From positions 1 through 64,000 of the forward strand of contig NZ_QGNX01000007.1 of the NCBI RefSeq assembly GCF_003265325.1: a DNA stretch of 64,000 nucleotides, written 5' to 3'. A program made the position numbers and the translations under genes. This stretch comes from Oceanibium sediminis (lineage in GTDB: Bacteria; Pseudomonadota; Alphaproteobacteria; Rhodobacterales; Rhodobacteraceae). How positions within the stretch are numbered: position 1 is the first letter of the stretch; every line of letters starts with the position of its first letter. Positions 43,031-51,531 of the stretch are shown in pieces. The notes below the pieces were generated by a model. That model saw only the letters and a list, made by a program, of their open reading frames with translations. It made no database searches and was not told where the DNA came from.

Positions 43031-44023
43031 TCAATTCCGCGATGCGAGGTAGGCGTCAAGCACCTCGCGCTGCTTTTCGTCGGCCTTCTCGCGCCATTCG
43101 CCGACCATGACCTTGCCGATTTCCTCCAGTTCGGTCGTGAACGCATCAGAGGCATGGGTCACCGTGATGCCTTTTTCTTCCAGGGTGGCGAGTTGCTCCT
43201 CGCTGACCTTGTTGCCGAGTTCCATTCCGGCAATCCTGGCCCGCTCGGCGGCTTCCAGCACAGCCTGCTTCTCGGCGTCGCTCAGTTTCTGGAATTCGTC
43301 CTCGTTGACGACCACGATCAGTTTGGTGCGCATGGCGCCGACCATGTTGTAGTTGGAGGTAAAGTCCCAGGCCTGCACGTCGATACCCGTCTGCGGCGAG
43401 GTGAACATCGCGTTTACAAGACCCGTGGCGAAGGCTTGCGGCACTTCGCCGAACTGCACCTGCAGCGGTTTGGCGCCCAGCAGTTGCGCCATGCGTTGGG
43501 TCGAGTCGCTGTAGATCCGCAGGCTCAGCCCTTCCAGGTCAGCTTTCGTGGCGACCTGCGCATCTGTGTAGAACCCCTGCGGCGGGAAGAAGGCGGGGAA
43601 CAGGACCCGCATGTTCTGCCGGGCGAACCACTCCTCGAAATAGGGTTTCTGCGCTTCCCAGAGTTTCATCGCAGATTCCGAATCCGGGGCAAGGAAGGGA
43701 ATCGCATCCAGGGTGAACATCGCGTTCTGGTTGCCGAGGTTGGCTGTATAAACCTGACCCAGCGCAACCTGGTTCCGGCGCACCGCGTTCGGAATGTCCT
43801 GCAACTTCACCAGCGACTGGTTGTTGTGCAGCGTGACGGAGATGCCTCCGTCCGTGCTGGCGGAGATATCCGCGATAAAGCCCTTCACGGTTTCTGTCAG
43901 GTAGCTGCTGTCGGGATAGCCTGTGGCCATCTTCCAGTCAGCGGCGTGGCCCTGACCTGGCAACGCCAGACCGGCAGCGGCCACGCCCAGTGCGAGTGCG
44001 GCGGTTTTCAGGGAATTGAACAT
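43031..44023 (-). CDS. TRAP transporter substrate-binding protein (DctP type), system 2
   Basis: A 330-residue periplasmic protein. Signal peptide MFNSLKTAALALGVAAAGLA (first 20) ends at about GHA. DctP elements are LEGLSLRIYSDSTQRMAQLL near residue 157 with the ligand-binding arginine and GEVPQAFATGLVNAMFTSP near 188. AGGAGGAAG precedes the ATG. The open frame reaching 44584 is shadow of the divergent deaminase gene. The substrate is unknown; the adjoining genes suggest an N-heterocycle or its acid. Confidence 0.9.
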   Translation of the reverse strand: MFNSLKTAALALGVAAAGLALPGQGHAADWKMATGYPDSSYLTETVKGFIADISASTDGGISVTLHNNQSLVKLQDIPNAVRRNQVALGQVYTANLGNQNAMFTLDAIPFLAPDSESAMKLWEAQKPYFEEWFARQNMRVLFPAFFPPQGFYTDAQVATKADLEGLSLRIYSDSTQRMAQLLGAKPLQVQFGEVPQAFATGLVNAMFTSPQTGIDVQAWDFTSNYNMVGAMRTKLIVVVNEDEFQKLSDAEKQAVLEAAERARIAGMELGNKVSEEQLATLEEKGITVTHASDAFTTELEEIGKVMVGEWREKADEKQREVLDAYLASRN

Positions 44024-44126
44024 GGATCTTCCTCCTGGGTCAGTTTTGTCATGCCGGACGCTTGAGCAGGGAGAGAGAGGCGCCCTGCGTTCGATCTTTG
44101 TTATTGGGTCGTCAAGTCGGTAAATT

Positions 44127-44161
44127 ATGGTTAACTTACTTGTCGCCATATTGTTAACCAT
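44127..44161. promoter_or_regulatory. Two-part operator in TRAP-2/deaminase divergent region
   Basis: ATGGTTAAC at 44127-44135 and GTTAACCAT at 44153-44161 form a perfect 9-bp inverted repeat. The blocks GGTTAACTT (44129) and ATTGTTAACCAT (44150) are 21 bp apart, the same spacing as in the region upstream of the amidohydrolase at 46.2 kb. The GntR protein encoded at 45445-46143 is the likely binder. Confidence 0.62.
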
Positions 44162-44236
44162 CTTGACCGGACAGAATCGCTGTGTCAAGCGTGAACCTGT
44201 TCTGGACGCGCCCGTCAGGCAGAGGGAGTACAAAAA

Positions 44237-44698
44237 GTGACCCAATCCGAAACCGTGGATCCGCGCTACATGGCAACCGCGCTGACGCTTGCCCGACGCG
44301 CGTGGCAGGAAGGCGACTGGCCGGTCGGCGCAGTGATCTGCCGTGGCGGAACGTTGATTGCCGAAGGCCGCGGGCGGCAATGCTCCGCCAACGACCCGAC
44401 GGCCCATGCCGAGAAGGATGCCTTGCGCCGCGCCCGCGCCGCCGAAAACGATGTCACCGGGGCAACGATCTACTGCACGATGGAGCCCTGCCCCATGTGC
44501 GCTCATGCGCTTTACCTGCATGGGATTACAGGGATCGTGCTGGGCGCGCGCCATGCCGATCTGGGCCGAAGCGACCTTGGCCACTACAGTCTTGAACGTT
44601 TTTGCGATATGATGGGCTATCAGTTCCAGATCACTGGCGATGTCATGCGAAAGGAATGCGTTGAGCTGCGACGCGCCTGGGGGCAGGATCCGGCATAG
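44237..44698 (+). CDS. Nucleoside/cytosine-deaminase-like zinc deaminase
   Basis: A 153-residue CMP/dCMP-deaminase-fold enzyme. Zinc ligands are in AHAEKDALRRA (H plus catalytic E) and CTMEPCPMCAHAL (two cysteines). This belongs to the guanine/cytosine deaminase and TadA-like group; tRNA modification is unlikely given its catabolic context. The start is GTG 44237, with GGGAG eight bases upstream. It is divergent from TRAP system 2 and its stop nearly meets the stop of the racemase-family gene. Confidence 0.87.
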   Translation: MTQSETVDPRYMATALTLARRAWQEGDWPVGAVICRGGTLIAEGRGRQCSANDPTAHAEKDALRRARAAENDVTGATIYCTMEPCPMCAHALYLHGITGIVLGARHADLGRSDLGHYSLERFCDMMGYQFQITGDVMRKECVELRRAWGQDPA

Positions 44699-44699
44699 A

Positions 44700-45443
44700 T
44701 CAGGTAGATCCGGCTGCCAGCAATTGCGCTAGCGCCGGGTCCAGCCCGACGGATTGCCGGCCTCCCGCGGCGGGCGCCCCATTCCTGGGCAGATCCCCTG
44801 TCATCGCGACCAACATCATCGCCATTCGCGTTGCGGCGTCGATGCAGTCAATCACCGGAACAGGCACCCGCGGCGCCACCAGCGGCAGATAGCCGGTAAG
44901 GACCGCACCGCAGAGCATGATCACGTCAACCCCATCGGCCTGCACCGCTTCCCGGCACCGCTCGGCCAACACGTCGGCGACATCGCTGGCGGGGGGATCT
45001 TCGAAAATGCCCGGAACCTCGATCGCACGCCAGATTGCCTGGTCGCCAAATCCGTAATTGTCTGTAACTTCTTGATAAAGAGGGAGCATTTGCGGGCCTA
45101 TGGTCAGGCACCCGATCCGAGTTCCCAGGTGTGCAGCGGCCATTAGTGCGGCTTGCGCCATACCGACAACGGGGATCGGCATCAGGTCGCGCAGCTCACG
45201 CAGGCCGGTGTCCATCGATACCCCAAGAATGATCGCATCCGCATCCTGCGCCCGGCGCGCGGCGGCGTCCAGCGCGCCATGCACCGCCAGTCCGTTCTCG
45301 GCGCGGCTACCAATGATGCGTGGACCGAAGGCCGCAGTCACGCCCTCGATTTTGGCGCCCCCCGCCGCAGTGACCCGAGCCTGCCGCACCATCCGCTCGG
45401 TCACATGTTCCGAGGTGTTGGGGTTGATCAGCACCAACTTCAT
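44700..45443 (-). CDS. Asp/Glu/hydantoin racemase-superfamily protein
   Basis: A 247-residue protein beginning MKLVLINPNTSEHVTERM, typical of the hydantoin-racemase group, with GVTAAFGPRIIGSRAE and VPVVGMAQAALMAA. The two catalytic cysteines of racemases are not both in place. The first site reads IILGVSMDTG without cysteine, and the second reads MLCGAVLTG with cysteine moved by one residue. It may be an isomerase or decarboxylase of the same superfamily. The ATG at 45443 lies 1 bp after the GntR stop and uses AAGGG in its tail. Confidence 0.78.
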   Translation of the reverse strand: MKLVLINPNTSEHVTERMVRQARVTAAGGAKIEGVTAAFGPRIIGSRAENGLAVHGALDAAARRAQDADAIILGVSMDTGLRELRDLMPIPVVGMAQAALMAAAHLGTRIGCLTIGPQMLPLYQEVTDNYGFGDQAIWRAIEVPGIFEDPPASDVADVLAERCREAVQADGVDVIMLCGAVLTGYLPLVAPRVPVPVIDCIDAATRMAMMLVAMTGDLPRNGAPAAGGRQSVGLDPALAQLLAAGST

Positions 45444-45444
45444 G

Positions 45445-46143
45445 TCAGCCCTTTCCCTTTCCGAAAGCACTGCGCAAGACCTGTTCCAGGTCGGTGGCTT
45501 CCTGCTGGTCGAGATGCGCGAGAATCCGGCCCTCGACCTGATTCAGATGCCAGATCATAACCTTGAAGGCGCGCGCCGAATCACCGGCCTCCAACGCCGC
45601 GACGATTTCCTCATGCTCGGTGGGCGCGCAGCCGGACTCGCGCTCCGGTTCGAACAGGGCAACCAGCACCTGTGTGCGGGACACGAGATTTGCCACGATC
45701 TCTTCCAGCACGGGGGAACCGATCATGTGCACAAGCTCGTTATGAAAGCCGCCGGACAGCCGCACCGTGGTTTCGCGCGTGTTCTCCTCCGTGCGGCTGT
45801 GCTGATGGATATTCCGGCGCAACGTCGCGATCTGCTCGGGCGTGATACGCGTGGCCAGCAACCCGACAAGGCCAGCCTCGACCGCGCGGCGCGCATCGTA
45901 GACGGTCTGGACGTCCTTGCGGGTCGGCTGAGGCACGAATGCGCCACGGTTGGGAATGACTTTCACCTTGCCCTCGGTTCCAAGGCGAAGAAGCACCTTG
46001 CGCACCGCGCCGCGGGTCAAGCCGAAGATCTCGGCCAGCTGGCGCTCACGCAGGGGCATTCCGGGCCGCAACCTGCCCTCCAGCAAGGCGCTGCTGATTT
46101 CCTGATAGGCGGCGTCAACGTCTGAAGCTTCGCGTTTGGGCAT
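45445..46143 (-). CDS. GntR-family regulator, FCD type, second copy
   Basis: A 232-residue regulator with winged helix near residues 10-75 (YQEISSALLEGRLRPGMPLR, IFGLTRGAVRKVLLRLGTEG) and FCD domain (GFHNELVHMIGS, PTEHEEIVAALEAGD). It sits between two divergent promoter regions that carry the same operator, so it probably controls TRAP system 2, the deaminase, its own gene and the amidohydrolase operon. Confidence 0.9.
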   Translation of the reverse strand: MPKREASDVDAAYQEISSALLEGRLRPGMPLRERQLAEIFGLTRGAVRKVLLRLGTEGKVKVIPNRGAFVPQPTRKDVQTVYDARRAVEAGLVGLLATRITPEQIATLRRNIHQHSRTEENTRETTVRLSGGFHNELVHMIGSPVLEEIVANLVSRTQVLVALFEPERESGCAPTEHEEIVAALEAGDSARAFKVMIWHLNQVEGRILAHLDQQEATDLEQVLRSAFGKGKG

Positions 46144-46209
46144 CCCATTCTCCGGCTTGTCGGTCTTTCACTGTTAACACCCCATCGGATTGTACGCCAC
46201 CTTCAACAA

Positions 46210-46244
46210 TACGGTTGACTTTAATTTATCTAAATTGTTAACCA
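46210..46244. promoter_or_regulatory. Two-part operator in GntR/amidohydrolase divergent region
   Basis: GGTTGACTT at 46212 and ATTGTTAACCAT at 46233-46244 match the blocks at 44129 and 44150 with the same 21-bp spacing. A partial copy, TGTTAACA, is at about 46172. The region is A/T-rich. Probable site for the adjoining GntR protein. Confidence 0.6.
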
Positions 46245-46305
46245 TTTAAAAATCGAATGATGAGCCGAGATGGTTCATTCCATGCCGTCTATTGAGGAGC
46301 ATTCC

Positions 46306-47661
46306 ATGACCGAGACGCCGCAAACCTTCGACACCCTTCTGACCGGCGCGACGATCCTGACGGCCGATCCGACCCGCCCGCTGTTGCGCGATGGATGTGT
46401 CGGTGTCCGCGACGGGCGTATCGCCTGGCTGGATCAGCGCGAACCCGAAGCAGCGCAGGTCACGCGCCGAATCGATGCGCGCGGCCACCTGGTCACGCCG
46501 GGGTTCGTCAACCTGCACTTGCACGCGATCCTGACCATGGTACGTGGCATCGCCTCGGACGAGGGGTTCGCCCCCTCCTACACGCCCGGCATCCCCAAGG
46601 GCACAGATCTGACCCCGGACCAGGCGCGCGCGCTTGCCCGGCTGGGCGCGCTGGATGCAATGCTGTTCGGTTCCACCCTTATCGGCGACAACTTCGTCCA
46701 TGCCGACATCGGCGTCGAGGTGATGGAGGAGATGGGCCTGCGCCTGGCGCCGAGCTGGCGGATTCACGACGTGGATTTCGGCCGTGTCGCCGGCGGCGAA
46801 TGGCATTTTGATCACAAGATCGGGGAGCAGACCCTGACCGCCGCGATCGACCTGCACGACCGATGGAAGGACCATCCACGGATCGAGGTCAACCTCGCCG
46901 CCCATGCGGCCGACACCTGTTCTGAGCCCTTTCTGCGCGAGATCGCCGACGTGGCCCACCAACGCGGCCTGCGGATCAACACCCACCTCGGCCAAAGCAC
47001 GGCCGAGGTCGACCGGGTGCAGGAACGCACAGGCAAAAGCTCCACCCAGGTGTTCGAGGATGCCGGCCTTCTGAATGACAGGTTCCTTGGCGGGCACTGC
47101 ATCTACGTCACCGACGACGATATCGCGCGGATGGCGCGGGCCGGTGCGCATGTCGTGCATATTCCCAAGGCAAACGCTGCGTCGGGCCGTTTCGCGCCGA
47201 CACCGAAGTTCCGTGATGCGGGTCTCAACATGGCGATTGCCACCGATACCCAGCATGGCGACATGATCGAGCTGATGCGCTGGGCGCTGGTGACGGGCCG
47301 GGTACAGCAGGGCGGCGTGTCCGACGACTGGCAACCATCCCACGTCTTCGACATGGCGACGATCAACGGCGCCCGTGCGCTCGGCCAGGACGACCAGATC
47401 GGCAGCCTCGAAGTGGGCAAGCAGGCGGATCTCGTGATGCTGGACATCCGCCACCCCCACCAGGTGCCGCAGATCAGCCCACTGGGAAACCTGGTGCATA
47501 CCGCGCATGGCCGCGACGTGCGCCTGGTCATGGTGGTCGGGGATATCCTGATCGAGGACGGCCGCCCCACCAAGGTCGACGCCGAGGAAATCTGCCGCGA
47601 GGCGGAAGCCGTATCGCGCCAGGTTTGGGGCGATGTCGGGCGCTGCTACTGGGAAAGCTGA
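46306..47661 (+). CDS. Amidohydrolase-superfamily deaminase/chlorohydrolase-like protein 2
   Basis: A 451-residue zinc hydrolase. Metal residues appear in NLHLHAILTM, INTHLGQSTAEVD, GGHCIYVTDDD and ATDTQHGDM. It belongs to the TrzN/AtzA/8-oxoguanine-deaminase branch, distinct from the copy at 39474. ATG 46306 has GAGGAG seven bases upstream; the frame opens slightly earlier at 46270. It heads an operon with amidase and PuuE-like genes. A deamination or ring-opening step on an N-heterocycle is likely; the substrate is unknown. Confidence 0.87.
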   Translation: MTETPQTFDTLLTGATILTADPTRPLLRDGCVGVRDGRIAWLDQREPEAAQVTRRIDARGHLVTPGFVNLHLHAILTMVRGIASDEGFAPSYTPGIPKGTDLTPDQARALARLGALDAMLFGSTLIGDNFVHADIGVEVMEEMGLRLAPSWRIHDVDFGRVAGGEWHFDHKIGEQTLTAAIDLHDRWKDHPRIEVNLAAHAADTCSEPFLREIADVAHQRGLRINTHLGQSTAEVDRVQERTGKSSTQVFEDAGLLNDRFLGGHCIYVTDDDIARMARAGAHVVHIPKANAASGRFAPTPKFRDAGLNMAIATDTQHGDMIELMRWALVTGRVQQGGVSDDWQPSHVFDMATINGARALGQDDQIGSLEVGKQADLVMLDIRHPHQVPQISPLGNLVHTAHGRDVRLVMVVGDILIEDGRPTKVDAEEICREAEAVSRQVWGDVGRCYWES

Positions 47662-47701
47662 CCCGTCCCGGCCGCCGAGACCGAACCGAATTGGAGCCCA
47701 A

Positions 47702-49132
47702 ATGTCCGACGATCTCCCCATCATGGAAATGACCCTGACCGATCTGCGCGCCGCCATGGCCGGAGGACGGCTATCGTGCGTCGATATCGCCGAAGCCGCT
47801 ATCGAGCGGATCGAACGCCTCAACCCCGGGCTAAACGCGATCGTGCGCTTCGACCCGGAGGAGGTACGGCGACAGGCGCGCACACTGGACGAACGCCGCG
47901 AAGCCGGCGACGACAGTCCGTGGCTTGGGATCCCGGTGACCGTCAAGGACAACATCTGGATCGCTGGCCGCCAGGTCGCCACAGGCTCACGGCTGTTCGA
48001 GGATTTCGAGGCGCCCGAGGACGCAATCGCCGTGGCGCGCCTGCGGAATGCGGGCGCACTGATCCTTGGCTCGACCAACTGTTCGGAATTCGCCTGCAAG
48101 GGCGTGACCGCCAACTTGCTGCATGGCGAGACCCGCAACCCCTGGGACCTGACGCGTACCCCCGGCGGATCCTCAGGTGGCGCGGCATCCGCCACAGCCG
48201 CGGGGCTGGGCTGCCTTGCACTTGGCACCGATGCCGGCGGTTCGGTCCGCAGGCCCGCCTCACATGTCGGAGTCGTGGGGATGAAGCCCAGTTCCGGGAT
48301 GATCCCGCACGCTGGCGGGTTCGACGAGCCAATCTATGGCAACTCGGTGATCGGCACGATGACCCGCTCGGTCGCGGATGCCTGGGAGGCGCTGGCCCTG
48401 CTGGCGCATCACGATCCGGCCGACCCGCAATCTCCCTCCTGCCGCGCGCCGCTGCGGCCGATAACCGAACCGCTACCGCCTTCCCGGATCGCCTGGAGCC
48501 CCCGCCTCGGGCTGGGTTTCGCGGTTGATCCCGATGTGATGCAGGCCTGCGAGCAGGCGATCGAAGCGCTGCGCGACGCCGGGCACGATGTTGTCGCGGT
48601 CGATCCGCCTTGGCCCGACGGTGCCTCGGAAGAGGCGCTGATGCCGCTGCAGTTCGCCAGTCTCGCGGCGATTTACGGCGCGCGATACCGCGCTCGCGAC
48701 TGGCAGGTCGATCCCGATATCGGCCGCCAGATCGAGGCCGGCCTGGCCCTTTCAGGGGCCGAGGTCGCCGCAGCGCTGGAAATGCGCAAGGCGCTGTATA
48801 ATGCCCTGACCCGGCTGTTCCGTGACCGGGACTTCCTGCTTTCACCCACGACCCCGGCCACCGCCTGGCCCCTGGGCCAAATGGGGCCTGCGCGTATCGA
48901 GGGGCATGACGCGTCCCCCCGTGCCCATGCGGTTTTCACGCCGATCTTCAATCATTGCCACGTGCCCGCCTGCTCGGTGCCTTGCGGGCTGGATGGCGGG
49001 GGGCTTCCGGTCGGTCTGCAGATTGCCGGGCCATTGTTCTCCGACGACCGGGTGCTGGCGCTGGCCGCGCATGTGGAGGGGGCCTGCACGGTGGACTTTA
49101 CCCGCGTCCGGCAGGTGGAGGGGTTGCCATGA
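47702..49132 (+). CDS. Amidase, amidase-signature family, second copy
   Basis: A 476-residue enzyme with full triad K82 (TVKDN), S157 (GGSSGG) and S181 (GTDAGGSVRRPAS). The ATG at 47702 has GGAG six bases upstream. Its stop overlaps the following hydrolase start as ATGA. The tight pairing with a cyclic-amide hydrolase suggests it removes ammonia from the half-amide or carbamoyl product of ring opening. It is clearly diverged from the amidase at 2177. Confidence 0.9.
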   Translation: MSDDLPIMEMTLTDLRAAMAGGRLSCVDIAEAAIERIERLNPGLNAIVRFDPEEVRRQARTLDERREAGDDSPWLGIPVTVKDNIWIAGRQVATGSRLFEDFEAPEDAIAVARLRNAGALILGSTNCSEFACKGVTANLLHGETRNPWDLTRTPGGSSGGAASATAAGLGCLALGTDAGGSVRRPASHVGVVGMKPSSGMIPHAGGFDEPIYGNSVIGTMTRSVADAWEALALLAHHDPADPQSPSCRAPLRPITEPLPPSRIAWSPRLGLGFAVDPDVMQACEQAIEALRDAGHDVVAVDPPWPDGASEEALMPLQFASLAAIYGARYRARDWQVDPDIGRQIEAGLALSGAEVAAALEMRKALYNALTRLFRDRDFLLSPTTPATAWPLGQMGPARIEGHDASPRAHAVFTPIFNHCHVPACSVPCGLDGGGLPVGLQIAGPLFSDDRVLALAAHVEGACTVDFTRVRQVEGLP

Positions 49133-50019
49133 CGCCGCGCGACCTGCTCGGATACGGGGCGACACCGCCGGATGTGCGATGGCCCGGTGACGCCCGGGTG
49201 GCGGTGTCCTTCGTCGTCAATTTCGAGGAAGGCGCGGAATATTCCGTTGCCGAGGGCGACGCCACGAACGAGGCGGTCTACGAAGTGATTGACCGGTTGG
49301 ATGGCATCCCCGATCCTTGCATTCAAAGCCATTTCGACTACGGAACGCGTGCGGGATGGTGGCGGCTCGCCGAGGTCTTCGATCGGTTCGAGGCCCCCCT
49401 TACGCTCAGCGCCTGCGGCTTGGCAGTGGAGCGTACTCCGCAGATCGCCCAAGATGCGGTGCAACGCGGTCACGAGGCCTCGGCACATGGCTGGCGCTGG
49501 GAAAGCCACGCCCACATGTGCGAGGAAGATGAGCGCCGGAACATTGCTCGGACCATACAGGCGATCGAGGCTGCGACCGGGCAGCGCCCGGTCGGATGGC
49601 ACACGCGCTCGGCCTCAAGCCCGATGACACGGCGATTGCTGGTCGAAGAGGGCGGTTTCCTCTACGACAGCGATTTCTACGGTGACGACCTTCCGCAGCG
49701 GGTCCAGGTCGACGGCAAGCCGCACCTGCTCTTGCCCTACGCGTTCGATACCAACGACATGCATTTCCAGCACACAGACCGTTTCGTGCGGGCCGATGAT
49801 TTCGCCGGATACGTCATCGACGCGTTCGAATGGTTGTGGCGCGAAGGGGCCGCGCGGCCGAAGATGATGTCCGTCGGGCTGCACCTGCGGATGATCGCGC
49901 GTCCCGCGCGGATGTGGGCGCTGGAGCGGATCCTGCAACATATGCGAGGCCGGGAAGGCGTCTGGATCGCCCGACGGGACGAAATTGCCCGGCACTGGTT
50001 GGACAACGTGGCGCCATAG
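49129..50019 (+). CDS. PuuE-like cyclic amide hydrolase (polysaccharide-deacetylase fold), second copy
   Basis: A 296-residue protein with the same landmarks as the PuuE homologue at 5422: LLGYGATPPDVRWPGDARVA, NFEEGAEYS, FDYGTRAGWWR, SAHGWRWESH and DSDFYGDDLPQ. It is shorter in the first third. The family includes allantoinase and cyclic imide hydrolases. Coupling with an amidase rather than with puuD favours an imide-, hydantoin- or dihydropyrimidine-like ring here. The start is fixed by the ATGA overlap. Confidence 0.82.
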   Translation: MTPRDLLGYGATPPDVRWPGDARVAVSFVVNFEEGAEYSVAEGDATNEAVYEVIDRLDGIPDPCIQSHFDYGTRAGWWRLAEVFDRFEAPLTLSACGLAVERTPQIAQDAVQRGHEASAHGWRWESHAHMCEEDERRNIARTIQAIEAATGQRPVGWHTRSASSPMTRRLLVEEGGFLYDSDFYGDDLPQRVQVDGKPHLLLPYAFDTNDMHFQHTDRFVRADDFAGYVIDAFEWLWREGAARPKMMSVGLHLRMIARPARMWALERILQHMRGREGVWIARRDEIARHWLDNVAP

Positions 50020-50328
50020 GCGCGCTACTTCGCCCTCCGCGCATTCTCACTCTCCGAGCAGGCGGATGACGGGTCGTCCAGCAGCCTACTATGCCCCCAT
50101 GCGCGTCCAACGGACATCGCCGGTATCGCACGACCCAACCGGTGCCGCGCCAGCAGTGAGAATCTTGCGGATCGCTGAGCGACAGGCCAACCTAAGGCGC
50201 GCCTGGAAAGGCGGCCGCAAGTCGTCTTGGAACAGGCGCGGCCGGTAGGGTCTGGTCATCTTCAGCCCCCACCGATCCGCCCCGGTCTTCGCCAATCCGC
50301 TTTCCCCTGACAGCGCCCGGACGCGGCG
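50020..50328. other. Intergenic gap between two catabolic blocks
   Basis: 309 bp between the convergent PuuE-like and gcdH genes. A short open frame on the minus strand (50089-50295, 68 codons) is rich in arginine and resembles nothing I recognise; it may be a decayed gene fragment. No hairpin stood out, though convergent operons should end here. Confidence 0.4.
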
Positions 50329-51516
50329 TCAGAAGAACGCCTGCAACCCGGTCTGCGCGCGCCCGATGATCAGCGCGTGGACGTCATGGGTGCCTTCATA
50401 GGTGTTCACCGTTTCCAGGTTCACCATGTGGCGGATCACCTCGAACTCGGCCGAGATGCCGTTGCCGCCGTGCATGTCCCGCGCCATCCGCGCGATATCC
50501 AGCGCCTTGCCGCAGTTGTTGCGCTTGATGACCGAGATCATCTCGGGCGCCATGCGGCCATCCTCGAACAGGCGGCCGACGCGCAGGCAGCCCTGCAGGC
50601 CGAGGGAGATTTCCGTCAGCATGTCGGCCAGTTTCTTCTGGAACAGCTGCGTTTGCGCCAGTGGCTTGCCGAACTGCTTGCGGTCCAACCCGTACTGGCG
50701 CGAGCGGTGCCAGCACGCCTCGGCCGCGCCCATCACGCCCCAGGCGATGCCGTAGCGGGCGCGGTTCAGGCAGCCGAACGGGCCGGACAGCCCCTCGGCG
50801 TTGGGCAGCAGCGCGTCTTCGCCCACCTCGACCCCGTCCATGACGATTTCGCCGGTGATCGAGGCCCGCAGAGAGACCTTCTTGCCGATCTTGGGCGCGG
50901 ACAGGCCCTTCGCCCCCTTGTCCAGAACGAAGCCGCGGATCTTGCCCTCGTGCGCGTCGGACTTGGCCCAAACCACGAAAACATCGGCGATGGGGCTGTT
51001 GGAAATCCACATCTTGGTGCCGGTCAGGCGGTAACCGCCGTCGATCTTTTCAGCGCGGGTCTTCATGCCGCCGGGGTCGCTGCCCGCGTCAGGCTCGGTC
51101 AGGCCGAAACAGCCGATCCACTCGCCCGAGGCCAGCTTGGGCAGGTACTTCTGGCGCTGCTCTTCGCTGCCGTAGGCGTGGATCGGGTACATCACCAGGC
51201 TGGACTGCACCGACATCATCGAGCGGTAGCCGGAGTCCACGCGCTCCACCTCGCGCGCGACAAGGCCATAGCTGACGTAGCCGGCGCCGATGCCGCCGTA
51301 TTCCTCTGGAACCGTCACGCCCAGAAGGCCCAGCTCGCCCATCTCGCGGAAGATATCCGGGTCTGTCTGCTCCTCCAGGAAGGCGTGCTCGACGCGGGGT
51401 TGCAGCTTGTCCTGCGCATAGGCATGGGCGCTGTCGCGGATCATCCGCTCTTCCTCGGTCAGCTGGTCCTCCAGCAGGAAGGGGTCGTCCCAGGTGAAGC
51501 TGTTGGTATCTTTCAT
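50329..51516 (-). CDS. gcdH: Glutaryl-CoA dehydrogenase
   Basis: A 395-residue acyl-CoA dehydrogenase. The glutaryl-CoA group is indicated by [40 protein letters not shown] and the end motif with catalytic E374 in [20 protein letters not shown]. It converts glutaryl-CoA to crotonyl-CoA and CO2 with electron transfer flavoprotein. It is last in the operon after the thiolase and FadB-like genes, which could carry crotonyl-CoA on to acetyl-CoA. Confidence 0.9.
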   Translation of the reverse strand: MKDTNSFTWDDPFLLEDQLTEEERMIRDSAHAYAQDKLQPRVEHAFLEEQTDPDIFREMGELGLLGVTVPEEYGGIGAGYVSYGLVAREVERVDSGYRSMMSVQSSLVMYPIHAYGSEEQRQKYLPKLASGEWIGCFGLTEPDAGSDPGGMKTRAEKIDGGYRLTGTKMWISNSPIADVFVVWAKSDAHEGKIRGFVLDKGAKGLSAPKIGKKVSLRASITGEIVMDGVEVGEDALLPNAEGLSGPFGCLNRARYGIAWGVMGAAEACWHRSRQYGLDRKQFGKPLAQTQLFQKKLADMLTEISLGLQGCLRVGRLFEDGRMAPEMISVIKRNNCGKALDIARMARDMHGGNGISAEFEVIRHMVNLETVNTYEGTHDVHALIIGRAQTGLQAFF

Positions 51517-51531
51517 TGTCTTTCCTCTTGT

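Noticed and set aside
46246-48228. 660-codon open frame on the minus strand
   Set aside because: Antisense to the amidohydrolase and amidase, both of which have complete active sites on the plus strand.
50089-50295. Possible small gene or transposase remnant on the minus strand
   Set aside because: No ribosome site, no family pattern and an opposite-strand frame of equal quality; kept only as a note on the gap.
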